DNA of 64,000 bases from Notamacropus eugenii (taxonomy: Eukaryota > Chordata > Mammalia > Diprotodontia > Macropodidae). Each line of letters begins with the position of its first letter. Within the stretch, counting starts at the first letter, position 1. The notes beneath the pieces were generated by a model. That model saw only the letters and a list, made by a program, of their open reading frames with translations, searched no databases and had not been told where the DNA came from. The stretch covers positions 407,417,239 to 407,481,238 of the forward strand of contig NC_092875.1 in the NCBI RefSeq assembly GCF_028372415.1, given 5' to 3'. The translations under genes were made by a program, and so were the position numbers. This document shows, one piece after another, positions 34,520 through 47,642 of this stretch.

Positions 34520-34945
34520 ATTTATATATTTGTGATGGTTCTGTCCACATCTTAGGTATAGGACCCTTACCAGAAAATATTTGATGTGGAGAGTTTTGGA
34601 TTTCTTCCACCTAATGGACAGCTTTCTTCCTTATGCAGTTGCATTGGATTTGCTTAGGCAAAAAGTCTTTCAATTTTACGTAGTTGAACTAACATTTTAA
34701 CTTTTGTCATCACTTGTATCACTTATTTACTGAAGAATTCTCTTCTTACCCATAGCTGTGGAGAACACCTGAATTAGTGCTTTTCTAATATTTTTTATGG
34801 TATAACCTTTAATACTGAGGTAATGAATCTATTTTAAGTTTATTGTGTCATATTGCATAAGATTTTCATCTAGACGTAATTCCTACCATACTGTTTTCTA
34901 GCATGTTCTTGTAAATATGGAATTCTTCCTCAATTTTCTTTTAAA
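34520..34945 (-). mobile_element. LINE-1 ORF2 3'-region fragment
   Basis: Contains AAAGTCTTTCAATTTTACGT, AGTTGAACTAACATTTTAAC and neighbouring blocks that resemble the part of ORF2 downstream of the reverse transcriptase, read on the minus strand. Heavily diverged. Confidence 0.5.
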
Positions 34946-34949
34946 GTAC

Positions 34950-35335
34950 ATTTGAAAAACCAAAGAAACAACAGAGGAATCCAGGGAAAAAAAGCCCTAA
35001 GCTTCAGATTCCAAGGTATATAGTGTTTAGATTAGACTATTCCAATGACAAACTATATATCCTGAAAGTGACCAGGAGAAAGAGATTTAAATACAAAGGC
35101 AATTAAATTTAAAAAAAACCCCAATAATATTCTACACCCACCAGAAATCAAAGAAAGGAACTGGGATAATGTAGTCTAAAAAGCAAAGAATCACACGCTG
35201 TAATCCCAAGTGACATACCCTGTCAACCTGAGACCAATCATTGATGAAAAAACAATGTGTATTTAAACAAAGGGAGGCGTTTATAGCATTTCTACAAGAA
35301 AACAGACATGAGCAGTTCATTTGGTTTGCTTCTTT
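34950..35335 (+). mobile_element. Possible old LINE-1 ORF1 fragment
   Basis: Plus-strand wording such as AGAATCACACGCTGTAATCC, ACATACCCTGTCAACCTGAG and TTATAGCATTTCTACAAGAA is like the C-terminal part of marsupial L1 ORF1. Weak match by eye. Confidence 0.35.
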
Positions 35336-35526
35336 CAGTAGATCAAATATCTATACATGAAATGGTTAGTACCTTTTATGTAAAACAAGTGAGCTGGAAG
35401 AGCTCTGAGGTGTCACACTTATGCCATCATATAGTAGGTGGCTAGCAAAATTCTGAGCTCCCAAGTGCTGCCCCAACCAGATTAAACTGTAATTGAGGAA
35501 TTTTCACCCTAATAAGTAAATGTACA

Positions 35527-35783
35527 ATTGGTATTGTTCAGGCATTTTCTCAGTCATGTTCAGATCTTTGTCACTCCTTGTGAGATTTACTTGGCAGAGA
35601 TACTGCAAAGGTTTGCCTTTTCCTTCTTCAGCTCATTTTACAGATGAGGAAACACAGGCAAAGAAGGTTAAGTGACTTGACCAGGGTCACACAACTAGGA
35701 AGTGTCTGAGGCCAGATTTGAACTCATGAAGAGGAGTCTTTCTGACTCCAGGCCAGGAACTCTATTTATTGTACCACCTAATG
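35527..35783 (-). repeat. MIR/CORE-type SINE
   Basis: Reverse SINE: GTTCAGATCTTTGTCACTCC, GCTCATTTTACAGATGAGGA, GGGTCACACAACTAGGAAGT, CTATTTATTGTACCACCTA. Only in the spacer. Confidence 0.82.
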
Positions 35784-36180
35784 TTCACTTGTGGTTTTCT
35801 AAGTCAATATGCTGCTTGGAGGATCCATTTTTATTTGAATTGGACACCATTAGACTATATGACCTCCAAGGCCCTTTTACAGATCTGAATCTATGACCCT
35901 ACATAGTATTTGGGTAGGTATCATTGGAATCAGCACTGGACTCCAACTGAAGTTTCTTTTCATTCTGATGATTTTATTACATTGAAGAATCTGCCTGTAT
36001 TGTGGAATGATATGTGAAATCCCCATTAAATGATGAAAGCTACTGGTTATCTGTCAACTTCCAGGGATAGGGGCTAGCACTGCAGCAGGTTATATGCAAA
36101 TTGAATAAAAGTTCGGTCCTGTCATTACTCTGATTTCCCTATTGCTAGAATGTATGCTATTGAACATAGAGAGGTGAGGA

Positions 36181-36416
36181 GCTGGGCGTGATGGTGTACA
36201 CCTACCAAACCTGCTACTGGGAGACTGAGGCTCTTGAGCTCAGGAACTTGGAAATATAATGCGCTAAGGTAATCAAGAGTCTACATTAAGTCCACCACCA
36301 ATATGATGAGCTGTTTAGAGTTGGGGGTCACAAAGCTGGAGACAAAGCTGGAAGAGGTAATGTGCCCATGCTGAGTGGGCCTACTACAACTCTGCGTTAA
36401 ACAATTTCAACTGGGC
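36181..36416 (+). pseudogene. 7SL (SRP) RNA pseudogene
   Basis: GCTGGGCGTGATGGTGTACA matches the 5' Alu-domain start of 7SL RNA (GCCGGGCGCGGTGGCGCGTG). GGGAGACTGAGGCT, CTTGAGCTCAGGA and TAATGCGCTA follow in order. The S-domain part CATTAAGTCCACCACCAATA and TTGGGGGTCAC is kept, so this is a full-type 7SL copy and not an Alu-type monomer. The central part is shortened and it has many changes. A retrocopy, not a working RNA gene. Confidence 0.7.
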
Positions 36417-36429
36417 CCCCAGAGCAGCA

Positions 36430-38300
36430 AGGCAATCCTATTACATCTCCCCAGCTGAGTCTCATTCCCACTCACTCTAGTGGCTTTTCCAAAGCTTTTC
36501 ATTCCTATTCAAACCTCTCATGGTAAATAGATAGCTTAGTCTACACAACCAGGACCCTGGGAGATATTGCTGCCCTCAGGTGGCCTCCTTTTTCCCATCA
36601 GCCTTCCATAGTACTACCTTCCTTTCTATCTGGTTTAAAATTCCCACCTATTATCCACTAATGGGATAAAGAACAAAAACCTGGGGCATTGCTTAAATAG
36701 AACCAGTTAAAATGCATATATTTTATGGTAGGATGCTTTCATCTTCTGAAATTAGGAATCATCTCTCAGATTCATTAATTGATTAATCATATTGGGTCCT
36801 GAGGAAAAGATGAATTTCTATGGGAATGACAAACATCCTGGCAATAATAATCTCAACATCTCAGGGAGGACATGAGGTCTAAAGAGAATTGAGTATTTGG
36901 GGAAGGTGCCAGGGAAGGGTGCTGAGGGACACAAACTTCACTCACCTCTTAATCTTGTCCATTACTAACCCTATTTCCATGCATTTTAGCAGAGTCTGGA
37001 CAAAGATCAGCTGGAGGTCTAGGTATGGGTTGGGTATGAGGTCATCAGTGTACATTGTGTCTTGGATCAAGATGAATAAAACTGGATGATTAGTCCAAAA
37101 CTTGCTTTTAAATCCTATTCCGCACCCCCGCCCCCGCCCCCGGCATTTACAACATGAATTTGTGTCTTTTCTTGTACAGGCCACAGAGGCAGAGTATTGC
37201 ACCTAGCCTTGAGTCCAGATCAAAACAAGATTTTTTTGGTTGCGGCTGATGGAACAGCCTTTGTTTGGAAATGCTGTTAATGTCACCAAAGGAGACGGGG
37301 TTTGAAGGAGCCTGTGCCCCAGGGGCTCTGTTGCAGCTGCTTGGGGGCAGGTGCTCCTCAGTTCTTTTGGATTCAGAGGAGTGGCAGCAGTCCAGCCTGG
37401 GAGCAGACTTTATATCATAGATGAATTTTCTCTCCTGAGGTTCCAGTTTTCTTTTATTCTTCCAGAAAGAAAAGATTTGTGAAAGGAAACCTACCCTCCA
37501 CTTCCTTAGGTACCCAAACATGTCCCCAGGTTGTCTCTCTCTTCTTTTTGGAACCCCTTTAACTCTACCTCTATCCCTACAAATAGTGTAGACTCCTCAG
37601 TCAGCCTTCTGCATCTGAGTCACCTGTCATGTGGCTTGCAAGCAGCTGTCAGCAGAAGGGCATGTCCTGCACTGCATGGTACGCTCACCGCTAAGCAGTT
37701 AGGGGTGACTGAGATCCAGTTGTGCCTTAGTTGTTGAGAGGCTTTTAGGAGACCTCTGTTTGCTAGGAGCACATTTTCAGAAAGTCAGACTATTAACTTT
37801 GGTTGCTCGCCTATACAGAGACCTCTAGTGCTCTTGTCTCTTATGAGCAGATCTCTCCCTGGTCTCTCTTTCTTTGGTTCTATTTCCTCTTCTTGTCCCC
37901 TGAACCTCCACGATCCCTAGACTTCCATCCTCAGACCTGTTTTTCCCCTCTACACTTCATCAGTGATGATAACAATAGCTTACATCTTGCCATTTTTCCT
38001 GCTGTGGCCCCATTTCTCCCCACCTGGACTAGCAATGATGCCTCTGGTCCCTTGGCAGTTAATCCATCTGGATTTAGAATCTGTGAGCTGGAATTGAGGT
38101 GTTTTGATTGGTGTGTGGGCCCAGAGCCCACATTTTTACCTGATCTCAGAGTACATCATTCTTCACAGCACATTCACCTGTCCACCCAGGCTTTCATTTT
38201 CTACTTCCTTCTCTCGACACAATCATTAATTCAGTCCTACTTTGGTAGGCTTGTGGACAATCAACTGCCTGGTGGCTCTACTAAGCACTCACCACTCCCG
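36430..38300. other. Unique-looking spacer DNA, no gene supported
   Basis: Holds a CCCCCG tract (about 37123-37142) and several open frames, the longest at 37803-38303 (+, 166 codons) and 37521-37147 (-, 124 codons). Neither has a recognisable domain, splice context or a conserved counterpart in this window. Confidence 0.4.
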
Positions 38301-38309
38301 TGATTCCCT

Positions 38310-38440
38310 AGATTTCCTTCTTGGGATCCCACTTCCCTTCTATGCCCCTCATATGGTAAATACCTTGAGGGTAGGGACTGTTTATATTTGTTTTTTCAAC
38401 AATTAGTCTAGACGTGGGCACAGAGCTCAATAAAATCTTT
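38310..38440 (+). repeat. LINE-2 3' end fragment
   Basis: TACCTTGAGGGTAGGGACTG ... GTGGGCACAGAGCTCAATAA fits the conserved L2 tail. The first bases of the window (GGGCACAGAGAGTTCAATAA) are the end of the same tail in unit A. Confidence 0.6.
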
Positions 38441-39147
38441 TTCTCATTCATTCATCTATTCATACTGTAAATGTTGGCTTATTTAATATTCCTATTGAAA
38501 CTGGTTATCAGAGGTTTTTTTTTTTAGCCACAACAACTCACGAATAATATCTTTTAAGAGGTAAAACAATGAGATCAGCTTGAATGGCCAGGGAAGAAAT
38601 TACAATGTTCATTCAATATTCATATTGACTTATCCAATCTAACAGTGTTGTGGGGCTGGTACTACAAGCATTATTCCCATTTTACAGGTCCTTAAAGAAG
38701 TTGAGTGCATCACTTCCATAATTAATAAATTCTTGCATGAGTTTCAGAGTCCTTTGTCTCTAGTTCTCTATACCACTATACCATACTTGGCCAGAATGAA
38801 CTCCCTGAGCTTTTGAACAGAGAATGGTGAGATGTGCAGGGATTCCTATTCTCATAGCTTCAGTGATCCCCTCTGTTTGTTGCTAGGCCTTTCTTCTCAC
38901 CCAAGCTCCAGCCAGCTTTTCTTTTTATATTCTGAACATTTTCTTGTTGTACTTTTGGTGCCCCATAGTGGTCTCTAATGGAGCATGTCTAAAATTGATG
39001 TCATGATCTTTCCCACCTTGAAGTCATTTCCAGACTCCAGACTTCCCATTTTTGTCCATGGGGTGATCATTTGTTTAGTTGCCCAAACTGGAATCTTGCT
39101 GCCATTTTTGACTCCTCTCTGTGTCACTTCCTACAGTTAATCTGCCT

Positions 39148-39386
39148 CTTTATTGTTGTTCAGTCATGTCTGACTCTTTGTGACCCCATTTGGGGTTTTT
39201 TTCACAAAGATACTAGAGTGATGTGTCATTTTCTTCTCCAGCTCATTTTATAGATGAGGAAATGGAGACAAATAAGGTAAAGTGAATTGCCCAGGGTCAC
39301 ATAACTAGTTAGTGTCTGAAGCTGAATTGGAACTCGTCTTCCTGACTTGAGTCTTAGCTTTCTATCCACTGGATCACCTAATACCA
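39148..39386 (-). repeat. MIR/CORE-type SINE, unit B copy of 763-1003
   Basis: Same element, orientation and flanks as 763-1003. Contains TTGTTGTTCAGTCATGTC and TCTATCCACTGGATCACCTA. Confidence 0.8.
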
Positions 39387-40414
39387 CTTTCATAATTAAG
39401 AATTCTGAAATCTTTATATAATCATACCTTCCTATTATTTCATCTTTCCCTTTATCTTATTCTTTCAGTCCTTACTCTCTGTACTCACAGTGGATGGATG
39501 GCCAATTCATCCACTTTACAGCTCTTTCCCATGCTAATGCCCTTGTTCTAGCCCTGTTCTTCCATACTGATCTCAAGCCCTTAGGGACCCAGTTTAGCTC
39601 TACCCTGTGTTTCTTTCTCATGCCTCTTCTTCCCTTGTCTGTCATGACTCATGCTTTACTAACTCCCCACTCTCCATTTTCCCTGTCATCCACTCCCAAT
39701 ATTCTTTATGAAATACTATAAACACCTTGTGTTTATACTTGTTGTGATTGCTGAATTCTCAATGGCTATCCTGTTCCTGTCATGCCATCCATCCAATCAA
39801 TTGCCCAATATTGTCACTTCCCTTTTCCTCCATTTGCATGACCACCACCCCTCTACTTAGCTCCTCTCCCCTAGTAAAGTGGTCTGTAAAGTTTTTTGAC
39901 CACACACCCTGGCAGCAAAAAAACCAAAACCAAACCAATCATCACAAAGAAAAGGCCCAATATAATGTCACCTCTTAGAATGTTAAAGTGCCGTAAGTGT
40001 TTTGGGATACCCTATATATGAATGGGAAAAAATCGAAAGAGAGATATAAGATAAATATGAAATATATCAACAAAATCTTAAAGTGTTACTAATGGTACAA
40101 AACTTATTTTTACCCCAATAAGCTAGTTCTTGATGAATTTTTAATGAGGAGATTTTAATGGGACGTGATTGAATATTCTTCCATGTTTTTGAAAATCTTG
40201 ACTTAACACTTTGTTAAAGAAATGATTTGAAGGTCTGTTTCTAAGTTCAGTTTGCTTCCATTCTTGGTTTTGAGGATTGTCATAGCTCAAAAAGATTATC
40301 TTGAAAAAATTAAATGGATCCTAATGAAGGAAGTACATAAGTTGATATATGTCCTAACTCTTGATGTTTATCTTTCAGTTCTAGTTCATTGATTAGGCAA
40401 AGGTTTTTGTCAAA

Positions 40415-40550
40415 AATGTTATAGCAACTTTCTTTTTTATGCTAATTAGTGTTTCTTCCTAATGAATCAGATGGTGTAACTTTTTTATATTTAAAAAAAG
40501 TCTTCATTAGCATTTGATGTAGGTTAGAAAATTCTGATTCCAATTTTAAG
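40415..40550. repeat. Left copy of a long direct repeat flanking an L1
   Basis: AATGTTATAGCAACTTTC to CCAATTTTAAG. It matches 46242-46380 and the single unit A copy at 2021-2160. About 136 bp, roughly 10% different from the right copy. Confidence 0.75.
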
Positions 40551-43500
40551 AAAAACTGGCCAATGATTTTAAAAGTATGAACAAAGTATTCACTGATGAG
40601 AACATCTCTTTAAAAGGGAAAATTGAACAAATGGAAAAGGAAGCACAAAACCTAACTGGGAAAACTGGACAAATGGAAAAAGAAGTACAAAAATTAACTG
40701 GAGAAAATAACTCCTTAAAAGGAAAAATTGGACAGATGGAAAAGGAGATGCAAAAGTTAACTGAAGAAAACAATTTGATAAAAATTAGAATTGGGCAAGT
40801 AGAAACTAATGACTCTATGAGACAACAAGAATCAGTGAAACAAAACCTAAAGAGTGAAAAGACAGAAGAAAATGTAAAATATCTAATTATTAGTTGTTAT
40901 ATTCCAATTAGATATTGGAAAAATAACTCACCTGGAAAATAGATCCAGGAGAGAAAATTTAAGAAATATTGGTCTGCCAGAAAGTCATGATGGAGAAAAG
41001 AGTCTAGACAATATCTTTCAGGAAATCATCAAGGAAAACTGCCCAGAAGTGCTTGATCCACATGGCAAAATACTCATGGGAAGAATCCATAGTTCACCTC
41101 CCAAAAGAGATCCCAAACTCAAAACCCCAAGAGACATCATTGCCAAATTCCATAACTATCAAGTGAAGGAGAAAATACCAGAGGCAGTCAGAAAGAAACC
41201 GTTCAGATATCGAGGAGCTACAGTCAGGATCACAAGGGAACTTTCAGCTTCTACATTAAAAGACTGAAGGAACTGGAATCTGACATTACATAAGGCAAAG
41301 GAGCTGGGACTGCAACCAAAGATCATCTACCCAGCAAAGTTCAGCATAACATTTTAGGCAAGGAGATGGCCATTCAATGAAGTAAGGGATTTCCAGAACT
41401 TCCGCGCAAAAACACCAGAACTTAAGAGAAAATTCGATCTTCAAATGCAGGTTTCAAGAGAGGGATAAAAAGGTAAATAGGGGGAACCAAACCCAAAATT
41501 CTTGTTACTCAATTTGGACAAACTGTTTACCTCCCTATAAGGGAAGATGTTTCCTGTTAATCTTGAGAATTGGACATCTATTATGAAATATAAAAGGGAT
41601 ACACAAAGCGGGAACAGGTATAAAGTAAATGATGTGATGATAAAAATACGATTTAAGCATGCAAAGCAATTGTAACAGGAGGTGTGAAAAGGAGCAAGCA
41701 GAAAACGGTAAATTGCATCACAGGAAGAAGTACAAAATTATAGTAAAGGGAAAGAGGGGAGGGAGATGAACATTGAGAGGTACACTCATCTGATTTGGTT
41801 CAAGGAGGGAACAATAAACTTAAGTAGATGATTGTAACTAGCTCTATAGGCAGTAGGAGGGGAAAGGGGAAGAAAGGGGAGGGGAAGCTAAAAGGGAAGG
41901 AAGAAGCAGTAAGGGTAAAGTGGAGTAAAAGGGAGGGGTTCTAAAAGAAGGAAGGGAAGGCTGCAGAAGGTGTTGGGGAAAAGTGAAAACTGTTGAGAAG
42001 GGGAAAGGAGATAGGAGAACTAAAAGCACAAGTGGTGGGAAAGAGTATGGAGGGAAATACACAGACTGTAATCATAATTGTGAATGTGAATGGAATGATT
42101 TGTCCTATAAAACAGAGACAGATAGCTGAATGGATTAAAAGCCATAACACAACAATATGTTTTTTACAAGAAACATGTTTGAAACGGGGGTATACACACA
42201 GGGTAAAGGTCAAAGGTTGGAGCCGAATATATTGTGCTTCAGCTGATGTAAGAAAAGCAGAGGTGCCAATCCTAATCTCAGACAAAGCAAAAGCAGAAAT
42301 AGATCTAATCAAAAGAGATAAGGAAAGAAACTATATCCTGCTAAAAGGCACCATAGACGATGAAGCAATATCATTACTAAACATGTATGCTCCAAGTGGT
42401 ATAGCATCCAGATTCTTAGAGGAAAGATTGGAGGAGCTGAAGGAAGAAATAGACAGCAAAACTATACTAGTGGGGGACCTCAACCTCCCCCTCTCTGAAC
42501 TTAATAAATCTAACCTCAAAATAAACAAGACAGAGCTTAAGGAGGTAAAAACAACTCTGGATAAGGTAGATATGATAAATATCTGGAGAAAGCTGAATGG
42601 GAATAGAAAGGAATATAGCTTTTTTCTCAGCAGTACATGGCACATATACAAAAATTGACCATGTACTAGGACATTAAAACCTCACAATCCAGTGCAGAAA
42701 GGCAGAGATAGTCAATGCATCCTTCTTAGATCATAATGCAAGAGAAATTATATGTAATAAAAGGCCATGGAAAGATAAACCAAAAATCAATTGGAAACTA
42801 AATAGTCTAATCTTAAAGAAGGAGTGGGTTAAAGAAGAAATCATAGAAACAATCAACAACTTCATTCAAGAGAATGACAATAATGAGGCAACCTACCAAA
42901 TCTCATGGGATATTGCAAAAGCAGTTCTTAGGGGAAGTTTTATATCTTTGAATGCTTACATAAATAAAATAGAGAAAGAGGAGATCAATGACTTGGGCAT
43001 GCAGCTGAAAAAGCTAGAAAAAGAAAAAACTGAAAATCCCCAAGTAAATACCAAATTAGAAATACTGAAAACCAAAGGAGAGTAATAAAATTGAAATTAA
43101 GAAATCTATTGAATTAATAAATAAAACCAATAGTTGGTTTTATGAAAAAACTAAGAAAATTGATATACCTTTGGTCAATTTGATTAAAAAAAAGAAAGAA
43201 GAAAAATCAAATTACTAATATCAAAAATGAAAGGGATGAACTCACCTCCAGTGAGGAGGAAATTAAAACAATAATTAGAAATTACTTTGCCCAACTTTAT
43301 GCCCATAAATTCAACAATCTAAATGAGATGGATGAGTATTTTAAAACTTTTAAGATTAACAGAAGAGGAAGTTGGATACTTAAACAACCCCATCTCAGAA
43401 AAAAAAAATTGAACATGCCATCAACGAACTCTGTAGGAAAAAATCTCTAGGGTCGGATGGATTTATAAGTGAATTCTATCAAACATTTAAAGATCAGTTA

Positions 43501-46241
43501 ATTCCAATACTGTATAGACTGTTTTTGAAAATTGGGGAAGAAGGAGTCCTCCCAAATTCTTTTTATGATACAAATATGGTTTTGATACCTAAACCAGGAA
43601 GAGACAAAACAGAGAAAGAAAATTATATATATTCTGTAATGAATATAGATGCAAAAATTTTAAATAAGATTTTAGCAAAACCAATACAGCATTTTATCAT
43701 GATAATAATACATTATGATGAAGTAGGATTCATACCAGGAATAAGGCTGGTTCCATTTTAGGAAAACTATTAGCATTATTGATCATATCAACAACAAAAG
43801 TAATAGAAACCACATGATTATCTCAATAGATGCAGAAAAAGCTTTCAACAAAATACAACACCCATTCCTATTAAAAACATTGGAGAACATAGGAATAAAG
43901 GGAACTTTCCATAAAATAAGAAGCAGTATCTACCTAAAATCTTCAGCAAACATTACAAGCAATGGAAATAAGCTAGATGCATTTCCACTAAGATCAGGGG
44001 TGAAACAAAGATGTCCATTATCACCACTTTTATTCTATATGGTATTAGAAATGTTAGCTGTAACAATTAGACAAGATAAAGAAATTGAAGGAATAAGAAT
44101 AGACAAAGAAGAAACTAAGTTATCACTCTTTTCAGATGATATGATGAGATACTTAGAGAATCCCAGAGATTCAAGTAAAAAGCTACTTGAAATAATAAAC
44201 AACTCTGGCATAGTTATAGGTTACAAAATAAACCCACACAAATCTTCTGCATTCCTATATATTAGTAACAAAGTCCAACAGCAAGAGACAGAAAGAGAAA
44301 TCCCATTAAAGCTTGGGTAAACACTATAAAATATTTGGGAGTTTACCTGACAAAACAAACCCAGGGACTTTATGAACACAATTACAAAGCACTTTTTGCA
44401 CAGATAAAGTCAGATCTAAGTGAGTGGAAAAACATCAGTTGCTCATGGGTAGGCCAAGCCAATATAATAAAAATGACAATTCCCCCTAAATTAATTTACT
44501 TATTTAGTGCCATACCAATTCAACTATCAGATAATTATTTTCTAGAGCTAGATAAAATAATGTCAAAATTCATCTGGAAGAACAAAAGTCCTGAATATCA
44601 AAGGGACTAATGAAAAGAAATGCTAGGGAAAGTGACCTAGCTCTACCAGATCTCAAATTGTATTATAAAGCATCAATTATCAAAACCACTTGGTACTGGC
44701 TAAGAAACAGAAGGGTAGACAAGTGGAATATCTTAGGTACTCAAGATGCAGTAGGCAATGAATATAGCAATCTCCCGTTTGATAAACCCAAGGACCCCAG
44801 CTTCTGGGATAAGAACTCACTGTTTGACAAAATTACTGGGAAAACTTGGCAACAGTGTGCTGGAAACTAGGCATAGATCCATGCCTGACACCATACACAA
44901 GAATAAAGTCCAAATGGGTATATAATCTAGGTATAAAGGTTGATTCCATGGAGAAACTGGATGAGTAAGGAATAGTGTTTTTATCAGATTTATAGAGAAG
45001 CGAAGAATTTTTGACTAAAGAAGAGACAAAGAGCATTATGAAGTGCAAGATGGATAATTTTGATTACATTAAACTGAAAAGTTTTTGCACAATCAAACTC
45101 AGTGCAACCAAAATTCAGAAGGATGTAGTATATTGGGAAAGAATTTTTACAGCTTATCTCGAGGATAAAGGCCTCATTTCTAGAATATATAGAAGATTGA
45201 GTCAAATGTACAACAATACAAGTCATTCCCCAGTTGATAAATGGTCAAAGGATACGAACAGGCAATTTTCAGAGAAAGAAATTAAAGGTATCTATAATCA
45301 TATGAAAAAATACTATAAATCACTTTTGATTAGAGAGATGCAAATCAAAACAACTCTGAGGTACTACATCACACCTATTAGACTGGCAAACAGAACAGGA
45401 AAATGATAAAAGTTGGAGAAGATGTGGCAGAGTTGGAACACTAATTCATTGTTGGTGGAGCTGTGAGCTCATGCAATGATTCTGGAGAGCAATTTGGAAC
45501 CATGCCAAAGGGCTACAAAAATGTGCATAGCTTTTGATCGAGCAATATCACTTCTAGGGCTGTATCCCCAAGAGATCATAAAAATGGGAAAGGGTCCCAC
45601 GTGTACAAAAATATTTAAAGCAGCACTCTTTGTAGTTGCCAAAAACTGGAAATCAAGGGGATGCCCATCAACTGGGGAATGGCTGAATAAAATATGGCAT
45701 ATAAATGTAATGGAATACTATTGCACTATAAGTATTGATGAAGAGGAAGACTTCAGGGAGGCCTGGAAAGACTTATATGATCTGATGCTGAGTGAAAGGA
45801 GCAGATCCAGGAGAACTTTGTGCACATCAAGGATCACAGTGAGAGAGAGTTTTTTCTGGTAGACTTGGATCTTCATAGCAATGCAAGGACATAAAAAAAA
45901 AAAAAATTCCCAATGTTCTTTGCAGGCAAAATGCCTTCCACATCCAGAGAAAGACCTATGGAATTCATTTGCAGAATGTAGCAGATCATTTTGTGTTTGT
46001 GTGTGTGTATTACGTTGTGGTTTGTTACATGATTTCTCCCATTTATTTTAGTTCTTCTACACAGCATGACTACAGTGAAAATGTGTTCAATAGGAATGTA
46101 TGTGTAGATCTTATATTGAATTGTATGCCATCCTGGGGAGGGAGGAGGGTGGTGGGAGGTAGGAAAGGGACAAAAAAATCTAAGTGTTATGGTAGTGATT
46201 GTAGAACATTAAAAATAAATAAAATGAGTATAAAAAAAGAG
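40551..46241 (+). mobile_element. 5'-truncated LINE-1 in unit B
   Basis: 5.7 kb, plus strand, absent from unit A. Starts inside the ORF1 coiled coil (repeated QMEKE/LKGKI heptads, 40577-40870); then ORF1 C-terminal wording VKEKIPEAVRKKPFRYRGAT. ORF2 endonuclease about 41993-42655 (QETCLKRGYTHR; ILVGDLNLPLSELNKSN), reverse transcriptase about 43525-44320 (SIDAEKAFNKIQHPF; GVKQRCPLSPLLF; LFSDDMM in place of F/YADD), C-terminal part to about 45862, and an A-rich 3' end near 46210-46241. Many frameshifts and stops; not active. Confidence 0.93.
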
Positions 46242-46380
46242 AATGTTATAGCAACTTTGTTTTTTAAGCTAATCAGTGCTTCTTCCTAACTAATCAGATG
46301 GTGTAGCTTTTTAATATTTAAAAATGAAAGTCTTCATTAGATTTTGATGCAGGTTAGAAAATTCTGTTTCCAAATGTAAG
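46242..46380. repeat. Right copy of the long direct repeat flanking the L1
   Basis: AATGTTATAGCAACTTTG to CCAAATGTAAG. Closer to the unit A sequence at 2021-2160 than the left copy is. Confidence 0.75.
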
Positions 46381-46771
46381 TGTGTAGCTATGCAAGTTTT
46401 TATTGTTGACACATCCTTTCTGAAAACAGAAGTTGAGTTTTCAAAATTCTTGCTAACTGTGATGGCTAGTATCTCAGGACTAAAGGTAGTGAAGATAAGG
46501 GTCATCGTAAATGATGGTAGATGTAAACCTGTACTCAAATACTGTTCTTGAGAAATTTGATTTTTTTTTTTTTTACCTTTTTGGCAGATCTCATTAGATA
46601 AGCATCATCTTTAAGTCCACAAAACATGACCAATAGAAAATTCCTAGTAGGAGTAGGAATGTCTGTCATGTGATTATTTGATTGTGGTTGCAAAACTTTC
46701 ATCTTTCCCCTATGGTTTCATTGCAGTAATTTTCCAAAGCCACTTGTGCATTTTGTGTAAATTAGTTAAAG

Positions 46772-47247
46772 CTAGGTGATATAATCCTTCAATCCAGGTA
46801 ACCTGGTATATGGAGACTGCAATATGTTGCAATGTGCAAAAAACAAGGGAGGGGAACCACTGTCAACCCTTCCATCATTTGAAAGTCCTGCTCCTTTCTT
46901 AGGAAGCAGAAGGTGTGTGACATATGACTGTCTGACACATACACCAAGTGGATGTGCTAATCTATAGATCAAGTACTTGTACAGTTTAATTCTACTTTTA
47001 TATGTAAGTAGTTTTTCTGTATAAGTAATGCAGAGACCCGAGGGAAGCTCAGGAGGTTAGGGGTGAACATCTTGGTTGTTTTAGGTGACCAGGAAGCTAA
47101 ATCCAACATGGTTTCAATCACACCATTCATCCTCTTGTCTTGGCCACATAGCCTGTATTCCAGTCTGTTTTTGAGACTAACAAGGTTGATATTAAAATTT
47201 AGCACCAGAGGTGGTGAATTAGGTGGAGAAATATGATGTATGGGCAA
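46772..47247 (-). other. Unit B copy of the unidentified ORF segment
   Basis: Matches 2473-3004. The stretch 47247-46969 reads MPIHHISPPNSPPLVL and keeps ETMLDLASWSPKT; 46972-46772 keeps AHPLGVCVRQSY. Function unknown. Confidence 0.28.
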
Positions 47248-47329
47248 CTCAATTTAACAGATTTTAGTTTAATACCAGAAAAGTGCGATCACTGGTGCTT
47301 CTAAATGTCAGTTGCATTTTGACAAGGTG

Positions 47330-47585
47330 GTGAGGGATCTAGATGGTGCAGTGGATAGAGCACTGGGCCTGGAATCTGGAATACCTGAGTTCAGATCCGG
47401 ACTTTGGCACTCACTATCTTTGTGACCCTGGGCAAGTCACTTAACCTCTGTTTCTTCAGCTGTAAAATGTGGGTCATAAGAACACCTACCATTTCAGTGT
47501 TATTATGAAGAACAAGTGAGATAATATTCATGACATGTTGAGCACTATGTCTGGCCCAGTCCTATATAAATGGTAGAATTCAGTT
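47330..47585 (+). repeat. MIR/CORE-type SINE, unit B copy of 3086-3345
   Basis: Same head (GGTGCAGTGGATAGAGCACT), core and flanks as in unit A. Confidence 0.8.
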
Positions 47586-47642
47586 TCGTGTTTAATATTT
47601 TTCCATTTATATAGCTGGATTTATTGTGTATATTGTATATAT

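Noticed and set aside
36181-36416. Alu-like SINE
   Set aside because: The S-domain sequence that Alu-type elements lack is present, so a 7SL retrocopy is the better call.
37147-37521. 124-codon open frame on the minus strand in the spacer
   Set aside because: No domain, no splice or promoter context, no second copy for comparison, and compositional features of random ORFs in mixed DNA.
37803-38303. 166-codon open frame on the plus strand
   Set aside because: Pyrimidine-rich plus strand gives a Ser/Leu/Pro-rich translation without recognisable motifs, and it runs into an L2 tail. Likely chance.
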